From positions 47,995,160-48,059,159 of the forward strand of contig CP141143.1 in assembly GCA_035235625.1 (NCBI GenBank): a DNA stretch of 64,000 bases, written 5' to 3'. Origin of the DNA: Saururus chinensis (Eukaryota > Streptophyta > Magnoliopsida > Piperales > Saururaceae). Both the position numbers and the translations under genes were made by a program. The notes under the pieces are model-generated. The model was not told where the DNA came from. It made no database searches and was given only the letters and a program-made list of their open reading frames with translations. Positions 24,654-35,451 of this stretch are shown here, in pieces; within the stretch, counting starts at the first letter, position 1, and each line of letters begins with the position of its first letter.

Positions 24654-25575
24654 CTATCACATGACAAAATACCAAAATTACAACTCATAGTGCATTAATC
24701 AAGTTTTGACAATCAATGACTCTCCCTATCACAATCATTATTAATGTGGTGTGGTGGTCTTCAACGTGTAATGAATGTGTACATCACCAACAAGAATATA
24801 ACCACATAATACTATTTAAAGAAACAACTAACTACAATATTTAAATATTCAAGTTCCATTAGTTTTTCTTTACACTTAACAAACAATTTCACATACTCTT
24901 CCCCTTCTTGTCAAAAATAGACAAAGGCAAAAATGAAAATATGTTGAGATATATGGTTTAAGAACCATATCAGAAATTCATATTAAGAATAATCATGTAA
25001 GAATAACTCTTAGAGAAAGAAAAAAAAGAAGCAATAACCTTCATGTGTGGAAGTTTAAAACCTAAGCCCCTTTTATCGTTTGACTGATGCTAATCACGGT
25101 CTCTTATGATTTTCTTCCACTCTTGAAATCAGCTAACTTCTCTTTCTTGGACATAAGTTTTCTATTGAGTGCATTAAACTTTTCTTTTTCCTTCTCAAGT
25201 TCAGCCTTAAAGGTTCCTTCTCAACTTGATTCTCTATTCAATTTTGTCATCCTTCTTCAACTCCCTCTCAAGTTTCGTTCTTCTTCAAGTAAGTAACATC
25301 ACCTATTGAATGAGATTTCTCTACTCATTGTTCGAATCAATGTAAGAGGAGGAAATTGAGTTCAAATCACTTGAATTTGACTAATGGGACCCCACAGGAA
25401 AACTTAACTTGCTTCACACTAATACAGAAGGCAGTGTAGTTGCATAAATGTTTGTCATCACGCAAGCTCTCATTGGAGAATGTAGCTTGGAGCGCCTTCC
25501 CCTTATTCTTTCTATCTTAACCCCTTAAACTTTGTAGGTTTTTCATCAAAAGAACTATCAATCTTATGGATAGGA
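24654..25575 (-). pseudogene. Ty1/copia (Sirevirus-like) gag-region relic, broken
   Basis: On the minus strand at about 25090-25300 the translation is rich in K, E and L (ELEKEKEKFNALNRKL), the coiled-coil stretch typical of plant copia polyproteins. Next to it 25340-25575 gives KGKALQATFSNES-like residues that follow the zinc knuckle in Sirevirus-type gag. The zinc-knuckle segment itself is interrupted by the solo LTR at 25581-29000 and continues at 29006-29046. It is a broken fossil missing most of pol. Confidence 0.55.
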
Positions 25576-26392
25576 CAATCTATCACGCCCCGACACCAAC
25601 CAACTTGAGCCGGACTTGGTCCAAAGGAAGGTAGGTGCGTGCGGTGCGACAGAGTATTAATCTACGCAGAAGACTTAACCCCTTATATGGGTAAATCGTT
25701 ATGGAGTAGCGCACCATACACTTTGTACAAAAGAAAATGAGAAAAATAAAGGACATCACATAAGAATTAGTCCACATAATATGCACATACTTAGTTCACT
25801 TAACCCTCTCACGGCTTAAGTCACAAAACTAACATGAGTCTAGCTCAAACCGGCAAGTAAAGTATATAACATAACCAACAGGGCATAAAACTCAAGATAA
25901 CATGCAGCATAAATGATCATGGAACATAATGTTTCGAGACATCCTCCCCTATGCCAAATCGTTCATCACCCACTCCTCATACAAGTAATCCTGATCACCT
26001 GCATGTCGTGCCATGCAGCCCCAAAACAAAACGTACGAGAAAGATGGGTGAGGAAAAATACTCAGCAAGGTTTTTATATTTACGAGAGGATAAATCCAAA
26101 TTCATCATAAGTATTCCACATAAAGTTCCTCACATAAACACACCCAATTCATTATGGGACATTCACATAACCTGTGCATCGCAATATTATGACTTACTCA
26201 CCATATACATTTATTCATGATATCATTAACATATCACATGCATACCATTCCGCATGGCACATCACAACATCATATTGTTCATAATCCATTCTCAATGCAT
26301 ACATTCATCCTACATACCATTCCACATGGCAGATCACAATAACATGTACCAATTTCATACTTGAACAAGAACATAGCTTTCAAGATAATATT

Positions 26393-27780
26393 TGTTGTTA
26401 TGTCCAAACCAATACTATAAATTAGTCTAGTTTAGATTTCTTTTTTACTTGTCAACTATAGTAAACAAGGTTGATCCACAGGGAAAGCCTTATGTGACAA
26501 AGAAAAATTATTACAAAGAGAATAGAATAGAGAAGGAAGGTGAAATAGAGAATAAGAGACAATCAAAGAGAAAGTGCTATGGCATCGGAAATCCACTTTG
26601 TAATAAATCTCTAATGTATATTTGATTCAAATGATAACTCAATTAAGATCAAATGAAAATTCATCTCAATCGGAAAATTTATCTTTTAGAAAAAAACTTT
26701 GAAATAGAACAATAGTAATTGATTGTTTACTACATAAAAGCATTAAGTATATAATCACAGGGAATTATAAGCATTCAGCGTGCCTTTTGTCAACGCTGAA
26801 TCAAATAATTATATAAATTATAAACTCCTTAAATATGAAACATCAATTTAAAGTGATAAAGAACTTACTTGAATCAAAATATCCATTAAACATCAAGTAC
26901 AAGCTTCATTCCTAGCCTTAGCTTGAGAGCTTTAGAAAGCCATTACAATAAAACTAAAACAAAAATACAATATGAGAGAAGAAAATAGGAGAGGAGAGCT
27001 CCAAAGAGGAGGGGATGAGTCATTTATCACGTCCACCCCTCTATTTATAGGAATAGAAGGGGTTGCTTCAAAGAGGAAAATGAAATCATATCTCTAGATT
27101 GCATCCTGATTGATTGCCTGATTGGTTGCTTCTTTGGCAATGATTAGATACTAAATAAATCATTTATTTAGCAAATAAGAATATTTGAATCTTCCTTTAG
27201 TTAACCAATCTGCCTCCTTGTCTTTCCTTATGTGTATCAATCATAATCAATGAAAATATTCTTTATGTGCTGGCCTCCAGTTAGTTTACAAGATGTCTTT
27301 TTGCATACCGAATTCGACCCATATATCTTCGGAATTTGGAATTTCTTCTTGAAATAACATTTGTATCCACGGAAGTCTTCTTTCCAATGCCACCAGAATC
27401 GTATCCATCTGAATTATACACAAAAAGATATGATCGAAATACTAAGGCTCTATCAATCTATCCGAATCAGCTTCTTTCCTAATTTAGTCCTCTTCATATA
27501 AATCTCAAATTAAACGGGTCCACAAGGTTATGTTCGACCATTCCATGTATGTTTAGACCATTAGGAGCCCATTCTTGACTTTCAAATAGCTTTGGGTAGA
27601 TGGGCTTTACTTCCTCTTCTACTTGGATCCTGTTAAAGCCTGTTTAGACATGTAAACTCAATTAAGGTCTAACTAACTTATTTAAAATATAAATAGCCTA
27701 AATCAGCAATGAATTAACACAAAATAGGATTGCAATTCGAAATATGAGAACATTTAATTAAATATTATTTCAGTGCATCA
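26393..27780 (-). mobile_element. Nested solo LTR, 1388 bp, minus orientation
   Basis: It is flanked by ATATT at 26388-26392 and 27781-27785. Comparison with the uninterrupted family B LTR around 18350 shows that this block is extra and that ATATT was present once. On the minus strand it begins TGATGCACTG and ends CATAACAACA. A TATA box at 27041-27050 (CTATAAATAG on the minus strand) and TTGATCCACAGGGA near its 3' end fit an LTR. The superfamily cannot be told without internal sequence. Confidence 0.8.
27041..27050 (-). promoter_or_regulatory. TATA box of the nested solo LTR
   Basis: The minus strand reads CCTATAAATAGAGGGGTGG, a strong plant TATA context, about 730 bases into the LTR. Confidence 0.6.
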
Positions 27781-29005
27781 ATATTCATGCCCTTATAGTA
27801 GCATTTTCAAGTAAAAATAACTCATCATAATTGTAATAAATGAGATTTATGAAGAGGAACAAGAAAATGGACAAAATACTTAAGAAGGCAAATCCACCAT
27901 TTGGTCGTTCAATCAGCTAGATGGCCGTTCAAATGCCTTGGATAGTTCAAATCTAGTTCGTCTTCAACCTTCAAACCCAAAACCAAAAATACACAAAATC
28001 AATAAGAACATCCCAATATCACTTCAAAATATCATAATATTGAAATATAAGCTTAAGACAAGATAGATCTAGTCATTTCTAAACTAAATCAAAAGAAAAT
28101 CACGAAAAAATGCCTTACTTAACCTGCTATTAAAACACAACATTAAGAAAAACTCACATAAACCATTACAAACCACAAATCTGAAACATAAACCCATTTA
28201 GGAAGAAAAACCCTTACCTTCAGTGAACTTTTAGTCCAAAATCGAAGCTTCAATCTCCACGAATCCCTACCCAAAGATAGGGTTTAGTTAATACCTCATT
28301 AAATTCAATTATTTAAACCTAAACCACTTGAAAATTTGTAGATCTAGGGTTTTCTTTGCTTAAAAACGAAAACCCCTCATTAGGGGCTTGAAATATGGGT
28401 TAAAAATAGAAACTTTAATAGTGTAAAACAAGATTCAATTTTGGAAAAGATGGGATTAAGAAAGATTAAGCAAAAATCTAAGAGATTAATGAAAATTCAA
28501 GACTAAAACATACCTAAATAAACTTTCCTTCTTTGGTAAGGGGATTAGGGCTTCTGAGCCTCCTAAATCTCAGCCCTTCCCAATTGGGAATGGAGCTGGG
28601 ATTTCTATTTATAGTAAGTCCTATTGGGTATTCATATTAAAAATGGGTGTACAAATAAAATTTTATACTATAAATAGGTAATTTGCTCATTTTTTGTCTA
28701 AAATGAATTTAATTTCTTTTTTAAAAAACTATTTATTGATGAAATAAGTGGATTTTAAGGTCTCATGGGCCCACGTTGGGACCCGCACCCTAATTTTACA
28801 AAAAAAATCTAAAAATTCCCTAAAAATAGGATAAATTTAGTTTAGCATAAAAGCTAATAAAAATGAAGAAAATCTTTATTAAAATCATTATTATCCCTTT
28901 TTAACCCCAAAACAAGACAAACTGACCAATTAAAACAAAACCGCACAATAACCACATAATGAAATTGAAAATAGACTGGGTTAGGGTTGGAGATCTTACA
29001 CAATC

Positions 29006-29395
29006 AACAGAAAAATGCCCTAATTTACCACACTCAAAACATCAAGCCTACGATGATTGTTATGGGACCTATTGATAAGTTCGTAGTTCAATGGATGATT
29101 TCATATACTAGAGACAAAGTCCAGAGCTACAGGCTAATGAACAGATTCTTGAGGATGAGGTTGGGTGGTAGATATTTGCATAGCGATGTAGATTCGATAT
29201 TTTTGACTCTCAACTGAATCAGATACTTCAACTAGTGAGGGGGAGGATGATGAAGTTGTTGTTTGATGTTTTTTTATTTACTTTAGAAAGTATGTCTTAT
29301 TAAAACTTTAAGCAATTCATGTTATGAATTTTCTTGATTACTCTTCTACAATATGAAACTGTGTAGTTTAACATGAACGTTTTTTGACACATGGT
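29006..29395. other. End of copia relic and unassigned sequence
   Basis: Bases 29006-29046 continue the minus-strand copia zinc-knuckle segment. From about 29060 a plus-strand frame (to 29217) starts MGPIDKFVVQWMISYTRD. The GPIDKF part recalls the segment just after the BED finger in plant hAT transposases, but the match is too short to assign. The remainder to 29395 is AT-rich with nothing recognised. Confidence 0.3.
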
Positions 29396-29403
29396 TTTTT
29401 TAT

Positions 29404-29720
29404 GGGAAATTTTTTTAAATAATAATTTAAAAAATAATAATTACCAAATCGAACCACTTTGGAAAATATTTCCCAAAGTGGTGTTGCTTTTTGCCACGCA
29501 GGCACCAGCCAAGATGCTAATACCTACATGACTTTTTTAAAAAAAAATTATATGATTTTGTCCTTTGAAAGGCGAAATCAGGTTTAAGTTGATTTCGTCC
29601 TTCCAAAGGACAAAATCAGTTTAAACAAAATTAAGTGATTTTGTCATTTAAAAGGACGAAATCATGTTAAGTTGATTTCTAAAGGACAAAACCACATGAA
29701 TTTTTAAAAAAAGTGCATGA
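29404..29720 (+). repeat. Left terminal inverted repeat of the Pack-MULE-like element
   Basis: It contains the palindrome GGAAAATATTTCCCAAAGTGG, GCCACGCAGGCACCAGCC, and three diverged copies of GATTTCGTCCTTT...AAAGGACGAAATCA, each itself a small palindrome. The same order appears in reverse at 34965-35443. Confidence 0.75.
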
Positions 29721-29757
29721 AGCTCTGCATGGAGCTGTGGGGGGTAGACGTCTGCAT

Positions 29758-30020
29758 GATCTCGCTGGCGTCGTCGGGCCGACGAGAGCGAGGATGTTGC
29801 AGCGAAAGAGCATCTCAACAACGCCGATGCGCCCTTCGGGGGCGCTAGAGCTGTGGTCAAAATCCTGATGAAAGATCTCGCGGAAGGGGTCGCAGTTGTA
29901 GATGCGGAAGCCGTGGTCGGTGCCGGCGGCGAAGCAGCCGTGGTTCTGGTTGAAGGAGAGGAGGGTGGGGAGGGAAGAGGAGTCGAACTCAGAGTCGGGG
30001 GTAGAATTTTGGGGGGAATC
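29758..30020 (-). pseudogene. ATG18: Captured ATG18 (WIPI) autophagy gene fragment
   Basis: The minus frame reads [44 protein letters not shown] and [15 protein letters not shown]. Plant ATG18a-type proteins have [34 protein letters not shown] and [15 protein letters not shown] at the first blade of their WD-repeat propeller. ATG18 binds phosphatidylinositol 3-phosphate on the forming autophagosome. Only about 85 codons of a roughly 400-residue protein are present. The lipid-binding FRRG motif, which lies far downstream, is absent. An in-frame TAG stands just upstream and the coding match stops at the AT-rich inverted repeat (about 29757). GC content is far above the surroundings. The piece lies inside a transposon, so it is a captured copy, not the host gene. 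Confidence 0.85.
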
Positions 30021-30071
30021 CTAGGGGGGGTAAGGAGGTGAGGTGCGGATGGGAGGGGGGACGGAGAATGA

Positions 30072-30339
30072 TGTGACAGGTGTAGGCGCAATTGGTACCT
30101 TGGAGTTCTACTCAGGGAAAGGGAAGGAAGAAGGAACAAAGGGGAGATAAACTGAATAGTTCTTATGGGGAGCCGCCCTCCTACATTGGGATATGTGTCG
30201 CTAGTGGGCCCGGCTATCCTGTGGTCCACTAGCGCTCCTATCACAGTTCAATAAGCAAATACAGATGCAAATATTCCTCAAATACAAGGGAAACTATCCT
30301 AATGTACTGAAATAAAAATAAAGGATGACGTGCACAACA
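30072..30339 (-). repeat. 3' LTR of the Reina-like element
   Basis: On the minus strand it runs from TGTTGTGCACGTC to GTAGGCGCC-type sequence ending ACCTGTCACA. It is shorter than its partner by about 50 bases. Confidence 0.8.
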
Positions 30340-30370
30340 CTCCACCACACTTCCGCTATTCGCCTTGTCC

Positions 30371-31055
30371 TCAAGGTGACCAAGCCGTGTAGCGAGCCAT
30401 AAACTCCTCCTCGGGCATCCATGTGGCATCCTCAAGTGACTGGCCCTGCCAAGAAACCAGAACCTTCGTGATGATGCGACCTGAGCGACGGACCTGACGC
30501 TTATCAAGCATCGAGGTAGGAACAAGGTTGAAAGGCGGAACCGGTCCCATGAAGGGGGGCGGTGGAGCATCAGTGGCCAAAGACGGGTGACCTATGCATC
30601 GGCGTAGTATGGAGACATGAAAGACGGGGTGGACTAAGGCGGTAAGCCACAACCCCAATATGCTCCTCCACAGCATAGGGACCATGGAAACGAGGGGTGA
30701 GCTTGGAGTGCTCGGGCTAAAACAATGATGTCTGACGCTGAGGAAGAATAGAGACATAAACCAAGTCACCCACCACGAACTCCCTATCAGTGTGATGACC
30801 ATCATAAATCTGCTTCATCCGGTTTTGAGCCGAGGACAAGTTCTCCTTAAGCTGTCGAAGAACCTCATCCCGTGTCTGGAGCGTGTAATCCACCTCAGCC
30901 ACAGAGGAGTGATGAGGAACATAAGAGAGCACGGTAGGGGGTGGCCGGCCATATAGTACCTCAAAAGGAGTGAAACCAGCACGAGTGTGATAGGCGGTGT
31001 TATAAGACCACTCCTCCCGGAGAAGATGCTGAAGCCATCTGTGGGGCTGGGACAT
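30371..31055 (-). pseudogene. Reina-like integrase C-terminus and chromodomain region
   Basis: Readable parts are SYNTAYHTRAGFTPFEVLYG (end of the integrase core), a GDLVYVSI stretch of the GPY/F-type C-terminal domain, and KVLVSWQGQSLEDATWMPEE, a chromodomain of the kind that directs chromoviruses to heterochromatin. Fossil; not an intact protein. Confidence 0.8.
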
Positions 31056-31181
31056 AGTGAAACAGTGGAGATACTACTCTAAGCATCGGCTAACCACCTC
31101 AGTCTGGCCATCCATTTGGGGGTGATAAGCGGTGCTCATATAGAGAGAAGTACCTTGTAAAGTGAAGAACTCCTGCCAAAA

Positions 31182-32264
31182 CTAAGAGATGAAAATCCGG
31201 TCATGATCAAGGACAATAGTGCGAGGCATGCCATGTAGTTTCGCCACCTCCCGAACATACAGCTCCGCCACTGTCTTGGCAGTGAAAGGGTGCCCCAAAG
31301 CGTAAAAATGAGCATACTTGGACAACGGATCCACCACCACCATAATCACTGACTTGCCTTGCACCAAGGGTAAGGCCTTCACGAAATCCATCGAAACATC
31401 CTCCCAAACCTTATCAAGGATAGGCAAGGGCTGAAGCAAACCGACATCGCAAGCGACAACATATTCCTGGACAGCCCGTCGAATTCCTTGCCATATAAAG
31501 CTCTGGCTGACACGTTTATAAGTGCGGAATGCCCCTTCATGACCAGCCATGGGAGAGTCATGGAAGTGGGAGAGCATGCGGCGGCGAAGATCAGCAACAT
31601 CGGGCACCCAAAGGTGGTCCTTCCAAAAGAGAAGGTCATCCCCCCACAAGAAGAAGGGGCGAGCAGCTAGTTCCATTTGGAGGGCGGTAATCAGAGTCTG
31701 GGTCGGAAGATCATCTATGTATTCCCGTTTCAACTCATCAAGGAAGGGGCATGCCGGAATGGAAAAGGCCAAACACAAACCTGAGACAAAGGTGCGAGAA
31801 AGGGCACTGGCCATGGTGTTTTCAGACCCTTTCTTGTACATGACCTCATAATCATAGCCAAGTAACTTGCTGACCCACTGCTGTTGAGTTAGAGTGGACA
31901 CCTGCTGCTCGAGGAAGTACTTCAGGGGCTGATGGTCAATGCGGATCAAGAACCGACGGCCAAGTAAGTAGGGCCGCCACTTGTCGACAGTGAGAACAAT
32001 AGCCAACATCTCCTCCTCATAAACGAACAGTGACAAAGAGTGGCCAGCCAAAGCCTTACTGAAGTAGGCGATGGGGCGCTCAATCTCAGACTTCTGAATG
32101 TGCGGATAACGATATAGGCGGACATTGGCCGGTAAAGCCCTAGGAATGATAGGGATATGGTGGTCGTGAGGCCGCATTGGAGGGAGACCCTGAGGTTCAT
32201 CAAATATGTCCTGATGCGCTGCCAATAGCTCAAGAAGGTCCGAAGGCGGCACCTCCTGAGGCAC
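31182..32264 (-). pseudogene. Reina-like pol relic: RT edge, RNase H, integrase
   Basis: In order along the minus strand: NVRLYRYPHIQKSEIE at the start of reverse transcriptase, RNase H (RPIAYFSKALAGHS, IRIDHQPLKYFLEQ), the integrase H2C2 region (HFHDSPMAGHEGAFRTYKR) and core (EDVSMDFVKALP, KLHGMPRTIVLDHD). Fossil with an incomplete domain set. Confidence 0.85.
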
Positions 32265-32384
32265 CTTGACTGTTGCCCATTGCTGTAAGAGAAATCCTTG
32301 GGGCGCGAACCAGAAGAAAGAGCTTGATGACTGGGCTGAAAAGAGGGTGCCCGGCTGGGATCCTTCTAGCCGAACTCGCTGCCC

Positions 32385-32687
32385 CTAAAGTTCGAAGTTC
32401 ATCACCATGTCTCTGAAGTTCCAAACCACGTCCCCAAGCTCTTGGAGCCACTGTACCCCTAACACCACGTCCGCCCCCTTCATAGGCAGCAAGAAGAGGT
32501 CGGTAACAAATGTGTGGCCTTGAACGGAGAGCGTGACCTGAGCACATATCCCGGAGCTCTTGAGGTGCTTCCCATCGCCAATCAACACATCAAAAGGCTT
32601 CGAATCCGACACGAAGCAGCCTAGTCGTTGGGCCACCTTATCATTAATGAAGTTGTGGGTGGACCTGCTATCGATCAAGATGGCCAC
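32385..32687 (-). pseudogene. Reina-like retroviral-type aspartic protease relic
   Basis: LIDSRSTHNFINDKVAQRLG corresponds to the active-site region of gypsy proteases, and DVVLGVQWLQELGDV to the conserved ILGMDWL-type segment near the end of the domain. Part of the broken element. Confidence 0.8.
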
Positions 32688-32714
32688 TTGCTGCCGCTTG
32701 AGGTGGCCTTGGAA

Positions 32715-33938
32715 TCACATAGTGCGTGGAGTGAATGCCCCCGAGAAGGCATGGACAAAAATCTCGGGCTGCACGTCATCATGGAGGGACGAGTCAGCCC
32801 CGTCGGCCACATCCCCCTCCTCATCGATCTCCTCCACTAGAAGGCTGCCCTTGACGGAGCAATGGTGCCCCGGAATGAACTTCTCATCGCAACGAAAATA
32901 GAGCCCCTTCGACCGATGTTCCTCCATCTGTGCTAGTGTGAGGCACCGAACAATTTGGCTAGTCTGAACGGGTTGTTGGCCAGGACAGCCTGCCACTAGG
33001 CTGCTGGCTGGGGCGGCAAGGGAAGTAGTGCTCACAGTAGATCGGGGAAAAGGCCCAAGCCGACCTCCTTGCTGTTGTCTAACAAGCTTCTCTTCCTCAA
33101 TGCGAGCATGACGCACAACATCTTGCATGCTGGAGCAGGGGAAGTGGCTCATTTCCTCAGAAATTTCAGGTTTGAGACCTCTTTTGAAGGTGCCTACCAA
33201 GGCGGCCACCGGCCAGTCAGGGAGGCGGTTGGCCACCTTCATAAACTCCGTATAATAGGCCCAGACGGTGGTGGTCTGGTGCAATGTGGAAAGCATCTCA
33301 TTGAAGTCTTGGAACTCGTTTGGGCCAAACTGAATGCACAGCTCATCGGAGAAGGCAGCCCAAGTGGGGTAGTGCACCTCCTTCTCGAAGCTCTGGAACC
33401 ACACCGACGCATCCCCTCCTAGGTGGAAGGCCGCTATGTGCAGCCGTTCAACCTCAGAATGCGTTCCCTGGTAGGCAAAAAACTTCTCTGCCTTGTACAA
33501 CCATTCCACTGGGACGTCGTTCCCATTATAACGAGGGAATTGGAGGCGAGCGAAACGAGGTTCAGCTCCTCCTCATGGTCCACCGCAGGGTCCCGGGTAC
33601 TCCTCCCATTTGTCTTCCATCTCCGGAAACATGTTTCTAGGAGGCGGCATCACTGGAGCACTTTCCCAAACACCTGGCGTGCCTCGCATATCCCAGGCCT
33701 GGCGCATCCCATCCATGGCTTGGTCGACTGTACCAAAGCGCACATGACCTTGGGGAATACACATATCTCTATCTACCAGTGCCGGCAGGTCAGAGGCATT
33801 CAGTTCGAGGGCCTGAGACAGACTCTCATTCTCCATGAAAACAGTTGGCAGCCTGGTTAAAAGAGGAGCTGAGCGGTCTACCTGGATCTGGGCCACGGTC
33901 AAGCCCAAGGTCCTAATTTCCACCATGAGTTCCGCCAT
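32715..33938 (-). pseudogene. Reina-like gag relic
   Basis: WLYKAEKFFAYQGTHSEVER, GDASVWFQSFEKE, FNEMLSTLHQTTTVWAYYTEF and GTFKRGLKPEI follow the retrotransposon gag (capsid) pattern. A CxxC-type zinc-finger segment (FRCDEKFIPGHHC) follows. The N-terminal part is seen at 33573-33938. Broken element. Confidence 0.8.
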
Positions 33939-34066
33939 AGTAGGCTCGCCCGCAGTGTCCGAAACCGTCTTCGGGCTGTCTACTGAGGCGAGAGCCTCTT
34001 TCTCAGGTGGGGCTTCCAGGGCCGCAACAGCTTGTTTCCCTCATGCCATGGCCGAGGATCGTAAAA

Positions 34067-34082
34067 GCTCCGATACCAATGA
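34067..34082 (-). other. Primer-binding site of the Reina-like element
   Basis: The minus strand reads TTGGTATCGGAGC directly after the 5' LTR end, matching the initiator-methionine tRNA primer with one difference. Confidence 0.85.
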
Positions 34083-34398
34083 TGTGCCCTGTGTAGGCAC
34101 AATCGGTACCTTGGAGTTCTACGCAGGGAAAGGGAAGGAAGAAGGAAGAAATGGGAGATAAACTAAATGTTCCAATGCATAACCCGCACCAAGGAAGTTG
34201 ACGACCCTCTTATGGGGAGCCGCACCCTAATACATTGGGAAATATGCCACTAGTGGGCCCAACTATCCCATGGTCCGCTAGCACTCCTATCATAGTTCAA
34301 TAAGCAAATACAGATGCAAATAATCCTCAAATACAAGGGAAACTTGCCTAATGTACTGAAATAAAGATAAAGGAAGAGTCAGGTGAACGTGCACAACA
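34083..34398 (-). repeat. 5' LTR of the Reina-like element
   Basis: 316 bp, beginning TGTTGTGCACGTTCACC and ending CACAGGGCACA on the minus strand. It shares GGTACCTTGGAGTTCTACGC and AAATACAGATGCAAATA with the other LTR in the same order. Confidence 0.85.
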
Positions 34399-34508
34399 AA
34401 GAAACTTGAAAACAAGGAACAAGAGTCGGAGAGGAAGCTGCCTGGGTCCGGGTCAGTGCTGCTGGGATTGGGGCTGGGGCCGTTGAGGGGCGAGGGGGAG
34501 GTGGGCAT
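34399..34508 (-). pseudogene. Possible captured first-exon piece, perhaps the ATG18 N-terminus
   Basis: The minus frame starts with ATG and reads MPTSPSPLNGPSPNPSSTD, then PDPGSFLSDSCSLFSSF, up to the retroelement border. It is GC-rich like the ATG18 piece on the other side of the insertion and lies upstream of it on the same strand. Plant ATG18a N-termini are proline- and serine-rich and poorly conserved, so the match is suggestive only. The GC-rich bases to about 34600 could be 5' untranslated sequence of the same donor. Confidence 0.45.
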
Positions 34509-34639
34509 GGAGAGGGAGATGAAGGAAATGGGCGGAGCTCAACAGTGGCTCACTGTTGATGTAAGCTGGAGGGGGTGCATCCGGTGGAGGTGGGCAGGAG
34601 CACGAGGGTGGATATAGAGCTTATTTTTCAGTTACGTCA

Positions 34640-34945
34640 CCTGTTGTATGTGTTTATTGTCATAATCAATTGCACTTGTAGTATGCTGTTTTATATGTTT
34701 TATTCTTTAGTTACATCAGGCTCCTTTGCATTATACTGTTTTATATCTAAGTGACCTGCAATATGCTATTTTGTTTTATATGTAAGTGACATGCAGTATG
34801 CTGTCTTTTTTGTTTTATATGTAAGCCTATCTTTTTTGTTTTATATGTAAGTGACCTGCGCTATATGATGACCTGCTATATGATATATGATATCTTAGTG
34901 ACCTGCAGTATGCTATATAATGACATGCTGTATGCTATATGATAT
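34640..34945 (+). repeat. Degenerate tandem repeat in the Pack-MULE-like element
   Basis: GTGACCTGCAGTATGCT...TTTTATATGTAA units recur about eight times at 30-50-base spacing, AT-rich with GACCTGC cores. Not coding. Confidence 0.65.
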
Positions 34946-34964
34946 CAAAAAAATTTGATATAAG

Positions 34965-35443
34965 AGTGGTGATTTCGTCGTTTTGAACGACGAAATGACA
35001 CGAATGGCTAGTTCTTTATATACTATGATACACGCCAAATTGACACCAAAAAGAGAAACAAAAAAGGTTCTTTATATACCACCATCTGGTAACTAACTTA
35101 ATTGGTCCCTCCCGTGATTTCGTGATTTTATCCGCTTTTTTTAAAAATTTATGTGATTTCGTCCTTTAGTTAACTTAACAGATTTCGCTCTTCTAAAGGA
35201 CGAAATCACTTAATTTTTTTTAAAACAATTTTATCTTTTAGAACGACGAAATCAACTTAAACTTGATTTCATCGTTCGAAAGGACAAAATCAGTTAAATG
35301 TTTTTTTTAAAAAAAACCACATAGGCGTCGGCACTTGGCTGGCGCCTACGTGGTGAAAACCAACACCACTTTGGGAAATATTTCCCAACGTGGGTTGGTT
35401 TGGTAATTATTTTTAAAAAAAATATTATTTAAATAATTTTCCC
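34965..35443 (-). repeat. Right terminal inverted repeat of the Pack-MULE-like element
   Basis: It mirrors 29404-29720: repeated GATTTCGTCCTTT/AAAGGACGAAATC palindromes, then GGCTGGCGCCTACGTGG, then CACTTTGGGAAATATTTCCC and the terminal AATAATTTTCCC. It is longer than the left arm by about 150 bases on the inner side. Confidence 0.75.
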
Positions 35444-35451
35444 TTTTTTAT

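Larger units (their letters stand above)
25581..29000 (-). mobile_element. Solo LTR of family B, minus orientation, with a nested solo LTR
   Basis: On the minus strand it starts TGTAAGATCTCCAACCC and ends GGGGCGTGATA. The 5-bp repeat CAATC flanks it at 25576-25580 and 29001-29005. Without the nested 1.39-kb insertion it is about 2.03 kb. It matches 17206-20336 in reverse. A TATA-type CTATTTATAG (reverse CTATAAATAG) lies near 28605. It sits inside the zinc-knuckle part of a copia gag relic, so it is younger than that relic. Confidence 0.85.
30072..34398 (-). mobile_element. Reina-like chromovirus (Ty3/gypsy), broken
   Basis: Short LTRs (30072-30339 and 34083-34398) bracket minus-strand gag, protease, part of reverse transcriptase, RNase H, integrase and a C-terminal chromodomain. 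Short LTRs of about 300 bp together with a chromodomain are typical of the Reina clade. The LTRs are about 90 percent alike by eye, so the insertion is not recent. The element is broken in several places and its pol is incomplete. It sits between two GC-rich pieces of the ATG18-carrying transposon. The flanking pentamers (AATGA and AAGAA) are similar but not identical. Confidence 0.85.
29404..35443. mobile_element. Pack-MULE-like transposon carrying an ATG18 gene fragment
   Basis: The ends GGGAAATTTTTTTAAATAATA (29404) and the reverse complement of 35443, GGGAAAATTATTTAAATAATA, begin inverted repeats of about 320-480 bases. The 8-bp sequence TTTTTTAT flanks both sides (29396-29403 and 35444-35451). 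Long terminal inverted repeats with an 8-9-bp duplication and a captured host-gene piece but no transposase define a Pack-MULE; an 8-bp duplication would also suit hAT, whose inverted repeats are short. Removing the 4.3-kb retroelement leaves about 1.7 kb: left repeat, GC-rich ATG18-like piece, short tandem repeats, right repeat. The T-rich target makes the exact duplication length uncertain. Confidence 0.72.

Noticed and set aside
29648-30244. 198-codon minus-strand frame across the ATG18 fragment
   Set aside because: The conserved ATG18 residues are in another frame of the same strand. This frame is a GC-driven shadow rich in S, P, T and A.
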